Source of the DNA: Candidatus Methylopumilus universalis
Lineage (GTDB): Bacteria > Pseudomonadota > Gammaproteobacteria > Burkholderiales > Methylophilaceae
Direction: 5' to 3'
Assembly (NCBI RefSeq): GCF_006364435.1
Contig: NZ_CP040977.1
Span: 1,054,001 to 1,118,000 of the forward strand
Length of the DNA stretch: 64,000 nucleotides
Part shown: piece by piece, positions 50,000-59,113 of the stretch
Layout: each line of letters begins with the position of its first letter
Numbering within the stretch: the stretch's first letter is position 1
The notes under the pieces: model-generated
Seen by the model: only the letters and a program-made list of their open reading frames with translations
Told to the model about the DNA's origin: nothing
The model's database searches: none
Position numbers and translations under genes: made by a program

Positions 50000-51553
50000 C
50001 TATGCCTTGAGCTCTTTTGCATCAACCCCAAAATCTTTAGGGAAATGATTTAAAGCACTCAATACTGGATAAGGTGTCATACCGCCCAGTGCACATAAAG
50101 AACCATTTAACATGGTATCTGAGAGATCTCTGATTAATGCGACATGTTTTTTAACTTCTTGGCCATTGATGATGTGATCGATCACTTCGACACCGCGCGT
50201 GGATCCGATCCGACAAGGTGTACATTTTCCGCATGATTCGATAGCACAAAAATCAAATGCATAGCGCGCCATCTTTGCCATATTGACTGTCTCATCAAAC
50301 GCTACAATGCCGCCATGTCCTAATACTGCCCAGATCTCAGAAAATTTTTCATAGTCAAGCGGAGTATCAAATTGAGACTCAGGCAAATAAGCACCCAAAG
50401 GTCCCCCTACTTGCACGGCCTTAATTGGCTTGCCTGACAAAGAGCCACCACCAAAATCGTAAAGGAGCTCTCTTAAAGTAATACCAAATGCTTTTTCAAT
50501 CAATCCCGTCTTTTTTAAATTGCCGGCAAGCTGAATCGGAAGTGTGCCTCTGGATTTACCCATACCAAAGTCTTGATAATACTTAGCACCTTTAGCCAAA
50601 ATAATAGGGATAGTAGCTAACGAAATCACATTATTCACAACGGTCGGTTTACCAAATAAACCTTCAATCGCAGGGAGTGGCGGCTTAAATCTAACCAACC
50701 CTCTCTTGCCTTCTAAGCTTTCTAAAAGTGAAGTTTCTTCACCACATATATATGCACCTGCCGCACGCCTTACTTCTAAATGAAAGGCTTTGCCAGATTT
50801 TAAAATATCGTCGCCTAAGTAGCCTGCGCCCTTGGCTATATCAATAGCTTGATTTAAAGTTTTTAGCGCATGAGGGTATTCAGAACGTAAATAGATATAG
50901 CCTTGTGAAGCTCCGACTGCAAGACCGGCTATGATCATCCCTTCAATGAGCACGAAAGGATCGCCTTCCATAATCATGCGATCTGAATAGGTACCTGAGT
51001 CGCCTTCATCCGCATTACATACAATATATTTTTGTGTCGCTTTAGTGTCTAAAACTGTTTTCCATTTAATCCCTGTAGGAAAAGCAGCGCCGCCTCGGCC
51101 TCGTAAACCAGAATCTGTCACTGTCTGAACAATCGCTTGTGGATTTAAATTTAGTGCATTCTTTAAACCTTGGAACCCCTCATGCTCAATATATTGATCA
51201 ATACTGGTGGGCTCAGTAATGCCCATGCGCGCAAAAGTTAGGCGCTCTTGTTTTTTTAACCAATCGATTTCTGATACCAGGCCTAAGGCAAGAGGATGCT
51301 TACCGCCATTAATAAAATCTGCATCAAATAATGACTTCGCGTCATTTGGATTAATGGGACCAAATCCTATACGACCTTGAACTGTTTCGACTTCAACCAA
51401 TGTTTCTAACCAAAACAATCCGCGCGAACTATTTCGTACGATTTGAATATCTAGTTTTCTGGCTTGCGCTTCTTTTGATATAGCTTCTGCAACTTGATCT
51501 GCGCCAAGTGATAATGCGGTGGAATCTTTCGATACAAAAATTTTAATGCTCAT
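50000..51553 (-). CDS. fdsB: FdsB, formate dehydrogenase beta subunit (NADH/FMN)
   Basis: Passes electrons from FdsA to NAD+. The 517 residues contain an N-terminal thioredoxin-like domain and then the NuoF-like part: [16 protein letters not shown] (FMN and NADH), [21 protein letters not shown] and the [4Fe-4S] motif [12 protein letters not shown]. It overlaps fdsG by 4 bp. Confidence 0.97.
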   Translation of the reverse strand: MSIKIFVSKDSTALSLGADQVAEAISKEAQARKLDIQIVRNSSRGLFWLETLVEVETVQGRIGFGPINPNDAKSLFDADFINGGKHPLALGLVSEIDWLKKQERLTFARMGITEPTSIDQYIEHEGFQGLKNALNLNPQAIVQTVTDSGLRGRGGAAFPTGIKWKTVLDTKATQKYIVCNADEGDSGTYSDRMIMEGDPFVLIEGMIIAGLAVGASQGYIYLRSEYPHALKTLNQAIDIAKGAGYLGDDILKSGKAFHLEVRRAAGAYICGEETSLLESLEGKRGLVRFKPPLPAIEGLFGKPTVVNNVISLATIPIILAKGAKYYQDFGMGKSRGTLPIQLAGNLKKTGLIEKAFGITLRELLYDFGGGSLSGKPIKAVQVGGPLGAYLPESQFDTPLDYEKFSEIWAVLGHGGIVAFDETVNMAKMARYAFDFCAIESCGKCTPCRIGSTRGVEVIDHIINGQEVKKHVALIRDLSDTMLNGSLCALGGMTPYPVLSALNHFPKDFGVDAKELKA

Positions 51554-52077
51554 GATGCACGTTTTAAATCTGAAATAAGTTGATCTATTTTTTTACTGTC
51601 TACTCGGCCATAGACTTCTTCATCGATCATCACCGCAGGAGAGCATGCACAATTGCCTAAACAATAAATGGGCTCTAAAGTAATGGCGCCATCAGGGGTT
51701 GTTTCATGAAACTCGACACCGAGTTTATTTTTAATATGATTTTCAAGCGCTTCACTTCCCAAAGCCTGGCAGGATTCTGCGCGACACACTTGAAGAATAT
51801 GACGGCCAGGTTTATGAGATCTAAAATGATGGTAAAAAGTCACAACACCATGGACTTCTGCCACTGACAAACTAAGCCCTTTAGAGATTAAAGGATAGGC
51901 GATTTCTGGCACAAAACCTAAGTCATCCTGGATGGCGTGCAAAAGCGGCAATAAGGCGCCAGGCATAGATTGGTGCTCAAAAATATGCTGATTTATGATC
52001 TTAAGATCATTTGGATTTAAGACAAGGTCTTCCAACGATATCTCCAAATTTTTCTTGAGCAGTTGGCTCAAGAGCAA
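51550..52077 (-). CDS. fdsG: FdsG, formate dehydrogenase gamma subunit ([2Fe-2S], NuoE-like)
   Basis: First gene of the fds operon, a NuoE-like [2Fe-2S] subunit. The late cysteines [10 protein letters not shown] and CLGNCACSP form the cluster site, and [21 protein letters not shown] is the family core. The reading frame can start at TTG 52077, but that codon is only about 11 bp after a TATAAT and has no ribosome binding site. TTG at 52035, preceded by GGAG at 6 bp, is a better start and would give about 161 residues. Confidence 0.93.
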   Translation of the reverse strand: MLLSQLLKKNLEISLEDLVLNPNDLKIINQHIFEHQSMPGALLPLLHAIQDDLGFVPEIAYPLISKGLSLSVAEVHGVVTFYHHFRSHKPGRHILQVCRAESCQALGSEALENHIKNKLGVEFHETTPDGAITLEPIYCLGNCACSPAVMIDEEVYGRVDSKKIDQLISDLKRAS

Positions 52078-52088
52078 AATAAAATAGT

Positions 52089-52094
52089 ATTATA
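52089..52094 (-). promoter_or_regulatory. Candidate -10 of the fds operon
   Basis: Minus-strand TATAAT at 52094-52089 in the 72-bp region shared with the divergent oxidoreductase gene. No clear -35 is seen, so a regulator may be needed. Confidence 0.4.
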
Positions 52095-52149
52095 AATTAC
52101 CAAGATGATATTCACTTAAGTAATTTCATTATTGAAGGGGTATTTAAAG

Positions 52150-54273
52150 ATGGGAACACAAACAGAAAGCAAATATTTTCATGGGGGCTGCCCTCATGAC
52201 TGTCCTGACACTTGCTCAATGGTTTATGAGGTAGAAGACAATAAACTCATAGGCGTTAAAGGCAATGCGGATCATCCAATGACGCGTGGTGGTCTGTGTG
52301 TGAAACTTCAAGATTTTGAAAAGCGCCACTACCATCCAGACCGCCTTCTATACCCTATGAAGCGAATCGGTCCAAAAGGTACAAAACAATTTCAAAGAAT
52401 TTCCTGGGACGAAGCGCTCGATACCATAGTTGATAAATGGCAATCCATTATTAAAGAATTTGGTTCAGAAGCCATTATGCCAAACAGCTACTTGGGCAAT
52501 CAAGGCTTGGTGCATGGCATGAACGGGGGAGATTCTTTCTTTGCTCGATTAGGAGCAACCGTTACTGAAAGAACATTCTGCGGAGAAGGCTCGGCCACGG
52601 CTTGGCTGCTAACCCTTGGCCCCACTGCAGGGGTAGATCCAGAGAGCTTTATTCATTCGAAATTTATTATTATTTGGGCTTGTAATTCGGTGAGCACCAA
52701 TATTCACCATTGGCATATTGTTAAAGAAGCGCAAAAAAAAGGCTCAAAGGTTGTTGTCATTGATGCTTATGCTTCAAGAACGGCTAAAGAAGCAGACTGG
52801 CATATTTGCCCTAAGCCTGGCACTGACGGTGCTTTAGCGATGGCAATGATGCATGTGATTATTGAAGAAGGATTGGTGGATCAAGACTATGTAGACAAAT
52901 ATACAGTAGGCTTTCCAGAATTAGCAGAACTGGCAAAAAAGAGAAGTCCTGAGTGGGCAGAAGAAATCACGGGCGTCTCAGCGAATGATATTCGAAAATT
53001 AGCCCGAGAATATGCAACGACCCAACCATCAGCTATCAGAATTGGTGTAGCCCTTGAAAAAAGCTGGGGAGGCGGTCAAGCAATTAGAGCCGTTGCATCT
53101 CTTCCAGCGCTTACTGGAGCTTGGCGCCATGTAGGTGGAGGCATCCTTCAGTTCCCAGTATGGGAGCAACCTTATAGATTTGATGTCATTTGTAGGCCTG
53201 ACTTAATTCCAGAAGGCACGCAAGTTGTTAATAACCTTCAGCTGGGACGTGTTTTAACGGGCGAACAAAAACTAAAAGTGCCTATCAAATCAATGATGTG
53301 CTGGAATACAAATCCCGTCACTCAATCAACGGAAAGCGAAAAAATCTTAGAGGGCTTGAAGCGCGAAGATCTATTTTTAGTTTCCGCAGAACACTTTATT
53401 TCTGATACCGCAGCCTATGCTGATATTCTGCTTCCAGCATCCATGGGGGCAGAACAAGAAGATATCATTTTATCTTGGGGTCATTTATACCTCACCTACA
53501 ATACAAAATGTATAGAATCCCCAGGTGAAGCCGTGCCAAATTATGAAATTTTTAGACGTCTTGCTAAAAGATTTGGTTTTGAAGAAGAATGTTTTAAATG
53601 GTCAGATACTGAATGTCTTCAACATTATATCGACTGGAATTCTCCAGCCTGTAAAGATATTGATTTAGATTATTTAAAAAAACATGGTTATGCGAGAATC
53701 AATGTGGGCACAAAAGATAATCGAGCGCCTCACAAAGAAGGAAAGTTTCCGACACCATCTGGCAAATGTGAATTTAGGATAGTCGGGGCTAAGAATTTTG
53801 TTGCTGGGCCATTTAGGCAAATGTACGAGGCTTTTCAGCCAGGAGATGATATTCCTGAGTTGCCTGATTATGTGCCGTCCAAAGAAACAGCATCCGCAAA
53901 TCCAGCTTTAGCAAAAAAATATCCATTAAATATTTTGGCACCAAAAAGTCATGGTTTCATTAATTCAAGTTACGCCAATATCGACAATAAACTCAAGGCC
54001 CAAGGAGAGCAGTTTGTGATGATTCATCCATTGGACGCAGAAGAAAGAGGCATTAAAAATGGCGATCGAGCTAAAGTATTTAACGATCGAGGTTTTTTTG
54101 AAGCTGTATCAAAAATAACAACCGATGTTAATAAAGGAATTGTAGTGACAACGTTGGGCTATTGGAGACAACTAAATAATGGCGTCGTCAATTCAGTGAG
54201 CTCCAATGCTTTTGGTGATATGGGAAACTCACCAACTTCCCATGATTGCTTGGTCGAAGTTCAATTAGCTTAA
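52150..54273 (+). CDS. Second molybdopterin oxidoreductase (formate dehydrogenase-like, substrate uncertain)
   Basis: A 707-residue Mo-bis-MGD enzyme without a Tat or Sec signal, so cytoplasmic. It has an N-terminal [4Fe-4S] site Cys14, 18, 22 and 50 (CPHDCPDTC, later GGLCVK), the MGD-binding core (LTLGPTAGVDPESF, IWACNSVSTNIHHWH) and a C-terminal barrel (MIHPLDAEERGIKNGDRAKVFNDRG). The probable Mo ligand is Cys144 in RTFCGEGSA, followed by Gly rather than the His of formate dehydrogenases. I use ATG 52150, which has AAGGGG upstream, rather than TTG 52132. It is divergent from fdsG and followed by moaA, so a C1 or formate role is likely but not shown. Confidence 0.85.
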   Translation: MGTQTESKYFHGGCPHDCPDTCSMVYEVEDNKLIGVKGNADHPMTRGGLCVKLQDFEKRHYHPDRLLYPMKRIGPKGTKQFQRISWDEALDTIVDKWQSIIKEFGSEAIMPNSYLGNQGLVHGMNGGDSFFARLGATVTERTFCGEGSATAWLLTLGPTAGVDPESFIHSKFIIIWACNSVSTNIHHWHIVKEAQKKGSKVVVIDAYASRTAKEADWHICPKPGTDGALAMAMMHVIIEEGLVDQDYVDKYTVGFPELAELAKKRSPEWAEEITGVSANDIRKLAREYATTQPSAIRIGVALEKSWGGGQAIRAVASLPALTGAWRHVGGGILQFPVWEQPYRFDVICRPDLIPEGTQVVNNLQLGRVLTGEQKLKVPIKSMMCWNTNPVTQSTESEKILEGLKREDLFLVSAEHFISDTAAYADILLPASMGAEQEDIILSWGHLYLTYNTKCIESPGEAVPNYEIFRRLAKRFGFEEECFKWSDTECLQHYIDWNSPACKDIDLDYLKKHGYARINVGTKDNRAPHKEGKFPTPSGKCEFRIVGAKNFVAGPFRQMYEAFQPGDDIPELPDYVPSKETASANPALAKKYPLNILAPKSHGFINSSYANIDNKLKAQGEQFVMIHPLDAEERGIKNGDRAKVFNDRGFFEAVSKITTDVNKGIVVTTLGYWRQLNNGVVNSVSSNAFGDMGNSPTSHDCLVEVQLA

Positions 54274-54284
54274 TTAAATTGACA

Positions 54285-55289
54285 ATGCAGAGCTCTCCCT
54301 TTATGGGATTAACAGATCAATTTCATCGAAAGATTAATTATCTTCGATTATCAATTACCGATCGATGCGATTTTCGTTGTGTTTATTGTATGAGCGAAGA
54401 TATGCAATTTTTACCTCGTGACGAAGTTCTTTCTCTTGAAGAATCTGCAAGAATTATAAAAATTTTTGCTTCTCTTGGTGTCACAAAAGTAAGGATTACG
54501 GGTGGTGAGCCTTTAGTTAGAAAAAATATTTCGTGGCTTTTTCATGAAATATCAACTATTAAACCTCTAAAAGAAATTGTCATTACAACGAATGGTAGTC
54601 AGCTAGCGCAGCATGCGCATATGCTTAAAATGTCTGAAGTTAAACGTATTAATATTAGCCTTGATAGTCTTGATCCTGTTCTTTTCAAAAAAATCACACG
54701 CTCGGGTGACTTAAATAAAGTACTGCTCGGTATTGATGAAGCCATCAAAGAAGGCTTTTCGAATCTCAAACTTAATACCGTTTTAATGAAAGGAATCAAT
54801 GATCACGAAGCAATCGATTTGGTTAACTTTGCATTACATAAAAAGATGGATATTTCTTTTATTGAAGAAATGCCTTTGGGTGACATTGACCATAAAAGAA
54901 AAGATACTTTTATCAGTAATAATGAAGTCTTAAAAAAATTACAGGCTCATTTTAATTTAATCCCCACCACTTTTTCTTCTGGCGGTCCTGCTAAATATTG
55001 GCAAATTGCAAATCAATCTTCTAAGATTGGTTTTATTTCTCCGCACAGTCATAATTTTTGCGACACGTGTAATCGCGTTAGGGTTTCATCTAAGGGCGAA
55101 TTATTTTTATGCTTAGGGCAGGAAGAAAAAATTGAGCTCATGCCTCTTTTACGTCAGCACCCAAATGAAGACTGGCCAATTCAAAAAGCTATTATAGAGA
55201 GCATGGCGATCAAACCAGAAGCACACGACTTTAATCTTGATGCAACAAAACCTGCTGTTGTACGATTTATGTCGCATACCGGAGGTTAA
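54285..55289 (+). CDS. moaA: GTP 3',8-cyclase MoaA (molybdenum cofactor)
   Basis: Radical-SAM enzyme for the first step of molybdopterin synthesis. It has DRCDFRCVYCM for the SAM-bound cluster, the C-terminal cluster CDTCNRVRVSSKGELFLCLG, and the required Gly-Gly end (MSHTGG). I choose ATG 54285; the open frame reaches back to 54246, inside the previous gene, and ATG 54303 is also possible. It is 11 bp past the oxidoreductase stop. Confidence 0.96.
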   Translation: MQSSPFMGLTDQFHRKINYLRLSITDRCDFRCVYCMSEDMQFLPRDEVLSLEESARIIKIFASLGVTKVRITGGEPLVRKNISWLFHEISTIKPLKEIVITTNGSQLAQHAHMLKMSEVKRINISLDSLDPVLFKKITRSGDLNKVLLGIDEAIKEGFSNLKLNTVLMKGINDHEAIDLVNFALHKKMDISFIEEMPLGDIDHKRKDTFISNNEVLKKLQAHFNLIPTTFSSGGPAKYWQIANQSSKIGFISPHSHNFCDTCNRVRVSSKGELFLCLGQEEKIELMPLLRQHPNEDWPIQKAIIESMAIKPEAHDFNLDATKPAVVRFMSHTGG

Positions 55290-55295
55290 ATTCAA

Positions 55296-55871
55296 ATGAG
55301 TAAGTCAGCCACTGTAGTCATTTTAGCGGGTGGCCAATCAAAGCGGATGCAAGTTCAAAATAAAGCGATTATTTTATTTGAAGGTAAGCCCTTGATAGCT
55401 CATGTCATTGACCGCATGAAGGTTCAGGCAAAATATACCGTCATCAACACACATCGAAATCAAAAGGATTATGAAATATTTCATTTGCCACTTATTGATG
55501 ACATATCAGATGTCCAGGAGGGTCCACTTTTAGGTATCTTAACCAGCCTTCAAGCAATCAAAACGGATTGGATACAATTTGTACCTTGCGATACGCCCTC
55601 CCTGCCAAGCAATCTCATTGCAATATTAATGAAAGCAGTCGAATCCGAAAAAACTTTAGTTGCAGTACCTGAAACGAGTGGCGGTTTGCAGTCAACTTGT
55701 CTTTTATGTCACTCATCAACCTTAAATAATCTTCAGATTTTTTTCAATCAAGGGGGACGAAAAATTGAAGACTGGATTCGTCAGTTACCTTTTTCAATTG
55801 TGCCATTTAATGATGAGTCACAATTTTTAAATGTAAACACTCAAGAAGAATTGAAAAAAGCATATTCATGA
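55296..55871 (+). CDS. mobA: Molybdenum cofactor guanylyltransferase MobA
   Basis: Attaches GMP to molybdopterin to give the MGD form needed by the formate dehydrogenases in this window. The 191 residues show the N-terminal ILAGGQSKRMQVQNKA loop with the key Gly-Gly and Lys, and the metal site FVPCDTPSLP. It overlaps moeA by 4 bp and follows moaA by 6 bp. Confidence 0.94.
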   Translation: MSKSATVVILAGGQSKRMQVQNKAIILFEGKPLIAHVIDRMKVQAKYTVINTHRNQKDYEIFHLPLIDDISDVQEGPLLGILTSLQAIKTDWIQFVPCDTPSLPSNLIAILMKAVESEKTLVAVPETSGGLQSTCLLCHSSTLNNLQIFFNQGGRKIEDWIRQLPFSIVPFNDESQFLNVNTQEELKKAYS

Positions 55872-57145
55872 AAAATAATATACATTTAAGTGATTTAATT
55901 TCAGACTCTAGTATGGCGGATGATTATGATCCTAATGCGATGTCTGTTGAAAAGGCCAAAGCTTGGATTGCTAATTTTTTAAATCCCATCGATCAAAAAG
56001 AAACAATCCATATTAAAGATGCGCTTAATCGCATTCTTGCTGAACCTATTATCGCCACAATGAATGTGCCTAATCACGACAATTCAGCAATGGATGGTTA
56101 TGCGATAAATCTAGATTTACTCTCCGATAATGGCCCTTTCAAGCTCAAGGTCACGGGTAAACTTTTTGCAGGGAACCTCTTAGAAGGCAATGCAGAAGAA
56201 GCTGTGCGTATTATGACGGGCGCAATAATTCCTTCTGGATTAAATGCTGTAATTCCTCAAGAGCATGTTGAACTCAATGAAGGTGTTATTACATTTAAAA
56301 CAAAACCTCAAATAAACCAAAACATTCGACACATGGGTGAAGATATTAAAAGTGGGCAAATAGTTCATCAAAATGGTCGACGTATAGAGCCCTGTGATTT
56401 AGGTCTATTTGCCTCATTAGGTATCGACTCGATTAGTGTTTACAGAAAAATTAAAGTGGCTTTTTTTTCAACGGGTGACGAAATCATTTCGCTCGGTAAC
56501 CCCTTGTTACCTGGCCATGTGTATGACAGTAATCGCTACAGCCTGATTGGTCTATTAAAACGTCTTGATGTAGAAATGTTCGATCTTGGCATTATCCCTG
56601 ATGATAAAAAAGTCATTGAGGATACATTGAAAAAAGCGAGCAATATCGCTGATATCGTCATTACCACTGGAGGTGTTTCTGTGGGCGAAGCAGATTACAT
56701 GAAAGACATTTTAAAAAAAATAGGTGAAATTTTATTTTGGAAAATTTCTATGAAGCCTGGAAGGCCTCTGGCTTTTGGGAAAATTGGTAAGTGTCATTAT
56801 TTTGGACTTCCAGGAAATCCTGTGTCGACTATGGTCACTTTTTATCAATTTGTAAGAGAGGCTATTCTGACTTTATCAGGTCAAACACCCATCCCTAAAA
56901 TACCACTTATTAAAGCAAAGCTTCTAGGACCTATTAAAAAAATTCCCGGTCGAACGGAGTTTCAAAGGGGCATTTATGAGCAAGATAATCAAGGTATATT
57001 CAAAGTGAGTCCTTTAAAAGACCAAGGATCTGGAATCTTAAGATCCATGTGTGAAGCTAATTGCTTTATCCTCCTTCATGAAGATACCGCGCATTTAGAA
57101 AAAGATACATGGGTGGATATTCAATTATTTGATAGTCTTATTTAA
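55868..57145 (+). CDS. moeA: Molybdopterin molybdenumtransferase MoeA
   Basis: Inserts molybdenum into molybdopterin. The 425 residues include the N-terminal MNVPNHDNSAMDGYA with a catalytic Asp, RIMTGAIIPSGLNAVIPQE, STGDEI, VYDSNRYSL, TTGGVSVGEADYM and GLPGNPVSTMVTF. It closes the four-gene Mo operon that begins with the second molybdopterin oxidoreductase. The remaining Moa genes are not in this window. Confidence 0.96.
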   Translation: MKNNIHLSDLISDSSMADDYDPNAMSVEKAKAWIANFLNPIDQKETIHIKDALNRILAEPIIATMNVPNHDNSAMDGYAINLDLLSDNGPFKLKVTGKLFAGNLLEGNAEEAVRIMTGAIIPSGLNAVIPQEHVELNEGVITFKTKPQINQNIRHMGEDIKSGQIVHQNGRRIEPCDLGLFASLGIDSISVYRKIKVAFFSTGDEIISLGNPLLPGHVYDSNRYSLIGLLKRLDVEMFDLGIIPDDKKVIEDTLKKASNIADIVITTGGVSVGEADYMKDILKKIGEILFWKISMKPGRPLAFGKIGKCHYFGLPGNPVSTMVTFYQFVREAILTLSGQTPIPKIPLIKAKLLGPIKKIPGRTEFQRGIYEQDNQGIFKVSPLKDQGSGILRSMCEANCFILLHEDTAHLEKDTWVDIQLFDSLI

Positions 57146-57248
57146 GCTTTAAAAACTATAATTTTATTCTCACGAAAGTTCCTAAAACGTTTAAATATTT
57201 TTCTAAAATCCCGTCACTTTTTTATTAAAAATCGCTTAATATAGAGAC

Positions 57249-57716
57249 GTGGAAATCAATAAAAAAGTACCCTCATTTAAACTTCTTGGCACCAGTGATC
57301 TTCAATTTAATCTATCGGATTACAAAGGTCGTTATCTCGTTATTTATTTCTACCCCAAAGATGCCACTCCAGGCTGCACCACGCAAGGCGTTGACTTTAG
57401 AGATGCTTATAAAAAATTTCAGGCGCTTGATACAGAGATATTTGGCATTTCTCGAGACACCTTAAAGTCTCACGAAAACTTTAAAGAAAAATTTACATTC
57501 CCCTTCGAACTTTTAAGTGATGATGAAGAAAAAGCGTGCGAGTTATTCGGTGTCATAAAAATGAAAAATATGTATGGTAAACAGGTAAGAGGCATTGAAC
57601 GAAGCACATTTGTGATTGATCCAGATGGTAAATTGATTCAGGCTTGGCGAGGTGTCAAAGTCGAAGGTCATATCAAAGAAGTTTTGCAATTTATTAAACA
57701 ACACAACTCTATTTAA
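57249..57716 (+). CDS. bcp: Thioredoxin-dependent thiol peroxidase (Bcp/PrxQ)
   Basis: Reduces peroxides using thioredoxin. The 155 residues have the peroxidatic Cys in YPKDATPGCTTQ. The resolving Cys usually five residues later (as in TPGCTVQAC) is replaced, so the protein is of 1-Cys type unless Cys at KACELFG serves. The start is GTG at 57249. Two bases separate it from the PhoH gene. Confidence 0.94.
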   Translation: MEINKKVPSFKLLGTSDLQFNLSDYKGRYLVIYFYPKDATPGCTTQGVDFRDAYKKFQALDTEIFGISRDTLKSHENFKEKFTFPFELLSDDEEKACELFGVIKMKNMYGKQVRGIERSTFVIDPDGKLIQAWRGVKVEGHIKEVLQFIKQHNSI

Positions 57717-57718
57717 CT

Positions 57719-59113
57719 ATGGCCAAAAAAAATAGTACGACCAAACTTTTTGTATTAGATACCAATGTATTAATGCACGACCCCTCTAGCATTTTCCGAT
57801 TTGAAGAACATGATATTTACCTTCCTATGGTGACATTGGAAGAGTTGGACAATAATAAAAAAGGTGTCAGTGAAGTTGCCCGCAACGCAAGACAAACCAG
57901 TCGCAATTTAGAAGAGATTATAGGTACCAATGAAGAAAGCCTAGAAAAAGGTCGCTCGCTTGGGATTAAAGGTAACACTCACGTTACAGGAAAACTTTTC
58001 TTACAAACCACTGCACTCCCACATGATTTGCCAATGCTCGCTGGCAGTAAAGCCGACAATCAAATTTTAGGCGTCGTTGCCTTCCTCAAAAACGAACACC
58101 CTGACCGCCAAGTCATTCTTGTTAGTAAAGATATTAATATCCGCATCAAAGCGAGAGCTCTTGGCATTGCTGCTGAAGATTATTTTAATGACAAGGTGCT
58201 TGAAGATACGGAGATGCTCTATACCGGCATCACAGAACTCCCTGAAGATTTTTGGGAGAAGCACAGCAAAGATATGGAATCATGGCAGGAAAATGGAAAA
58301 ATGTTTTATCGACTGACTGGACCTATGTGTCTTAATTTCTCTGTGAATGAATTTATTTTTTACGAATTCGATAAACCCTTCCACGCTATAGTTAGAAAAA
58401 TTTCCGGTAAAACAGCAACGCTCGAAGTCATTAAAGATTTTATTAATGGCAAACATAATATCTGGGGTATTAACGCTAGAAATCGAGAACAAAATTTTGC
58501 ATTAAATCTTCTCATGGATCCTGATATTGATTTTGTAACGCTCCTAGGTCAGGCAGGTACAGGTAAGACGCTGCTCACGCTTGCTGCAGGATTAGCGCAA
58601 ACACTTGATAAAAAAATCTACAATGAAATTATTATGACACGTGTCACGGTTCCTGTAGGCGAAGATATCGGTTTCTTACCGGGAACCGAAGAAGAAAAGA
58701 TGACGCCATGGATGGGCGCATTAGAAGATAACTTAGATGTACTTAATAAAACAGATGAAGAAGCGGGGGAATGGGGAAGAGCTGCGACACAAGATCTAAT
58801 TCGTTCACGCATCAAAGTAAAATCGCTTAATTTTATGCGTGGGCGAACATTCCTTCATAAATACCTCATTATTGATGAAGCACAAAATCTAACGCCCAAA
58901 CAAATGAAAACGCTTATTACGCGTGCAGGTCCAGGCACTAAAGTTGTATGTCTAGGCAATATTGCACAAATTGATACGCCTTATTTAACTGAAGGCAGCT
59001 CAGGCTTAACTTATGTAGTCGATCGCTTTAAAGGTTGGGATCATAATGGTCATATTACGCTTGTTCGTGGTGAACGTTCTCGCTTAGCTGATTATGCTGC
59101 TGAAACGCTTTAA
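57719..59113 (+). CDS. PIN-PhoH ATPase (PhoH2-like RNA helicase/ribonuclease)
   Basis: A 464-residue two-domain protein. Residues 10-150 form a PIN nuclease domain (LFVLDTNVLMHDP, VTLEELDNNKKG, then ILVSKDINIRIKA). The C-terminal PhoH domain has Walker A GQAGTGKTLLTLAA and Walker B KYLIIDEAQNLTPKQ. PhoH2 proteins are RNA-unwinding ribonucleases in actinobacteria; the role here is inferred. The 3' end overlaps lplT by 20 bp. Confidence 0.92.
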   Translation: MAKKNSTTKLFVLDTNVLMHDPSSIFRFEEHDIYLPMVTLEELDNNKKGVSEVARNARQTSRNLEEIIGTNEESLEKGRSLGIKGNTHVTGKLFLQTTALPHDLPMLAGSKADNQILGVVAFLKNEHPDRQVILVSKDINIRIKARALGIAAEDYFNDKVLEDTEMLYTGITELPEDFWEKHSKDMESWQENGKMFYRLTGPMCLNFSVNEFIFYEFDKPFHAIVRKISGKTATLEVIKDFINGKHNIWGINARNREQNFALNLLMDPDIDFVTLLGQAGTGKTLLTLAAGLAQTLDKKIYNEIIMTRVTVPVGEDIGFLPGTEEEKMTPWMGALEDNLDVLNKTDEEAGEWGRAATQDLIRSRIKVKSLNFMRGRTFLHKYLIIDEAQNLTPKQMKTLITRAGPGTKVVCLGNIAQIDTPYLTEGSSGLTYVVDRFKGWDHNGHITLVRGERSRLADYAAETL

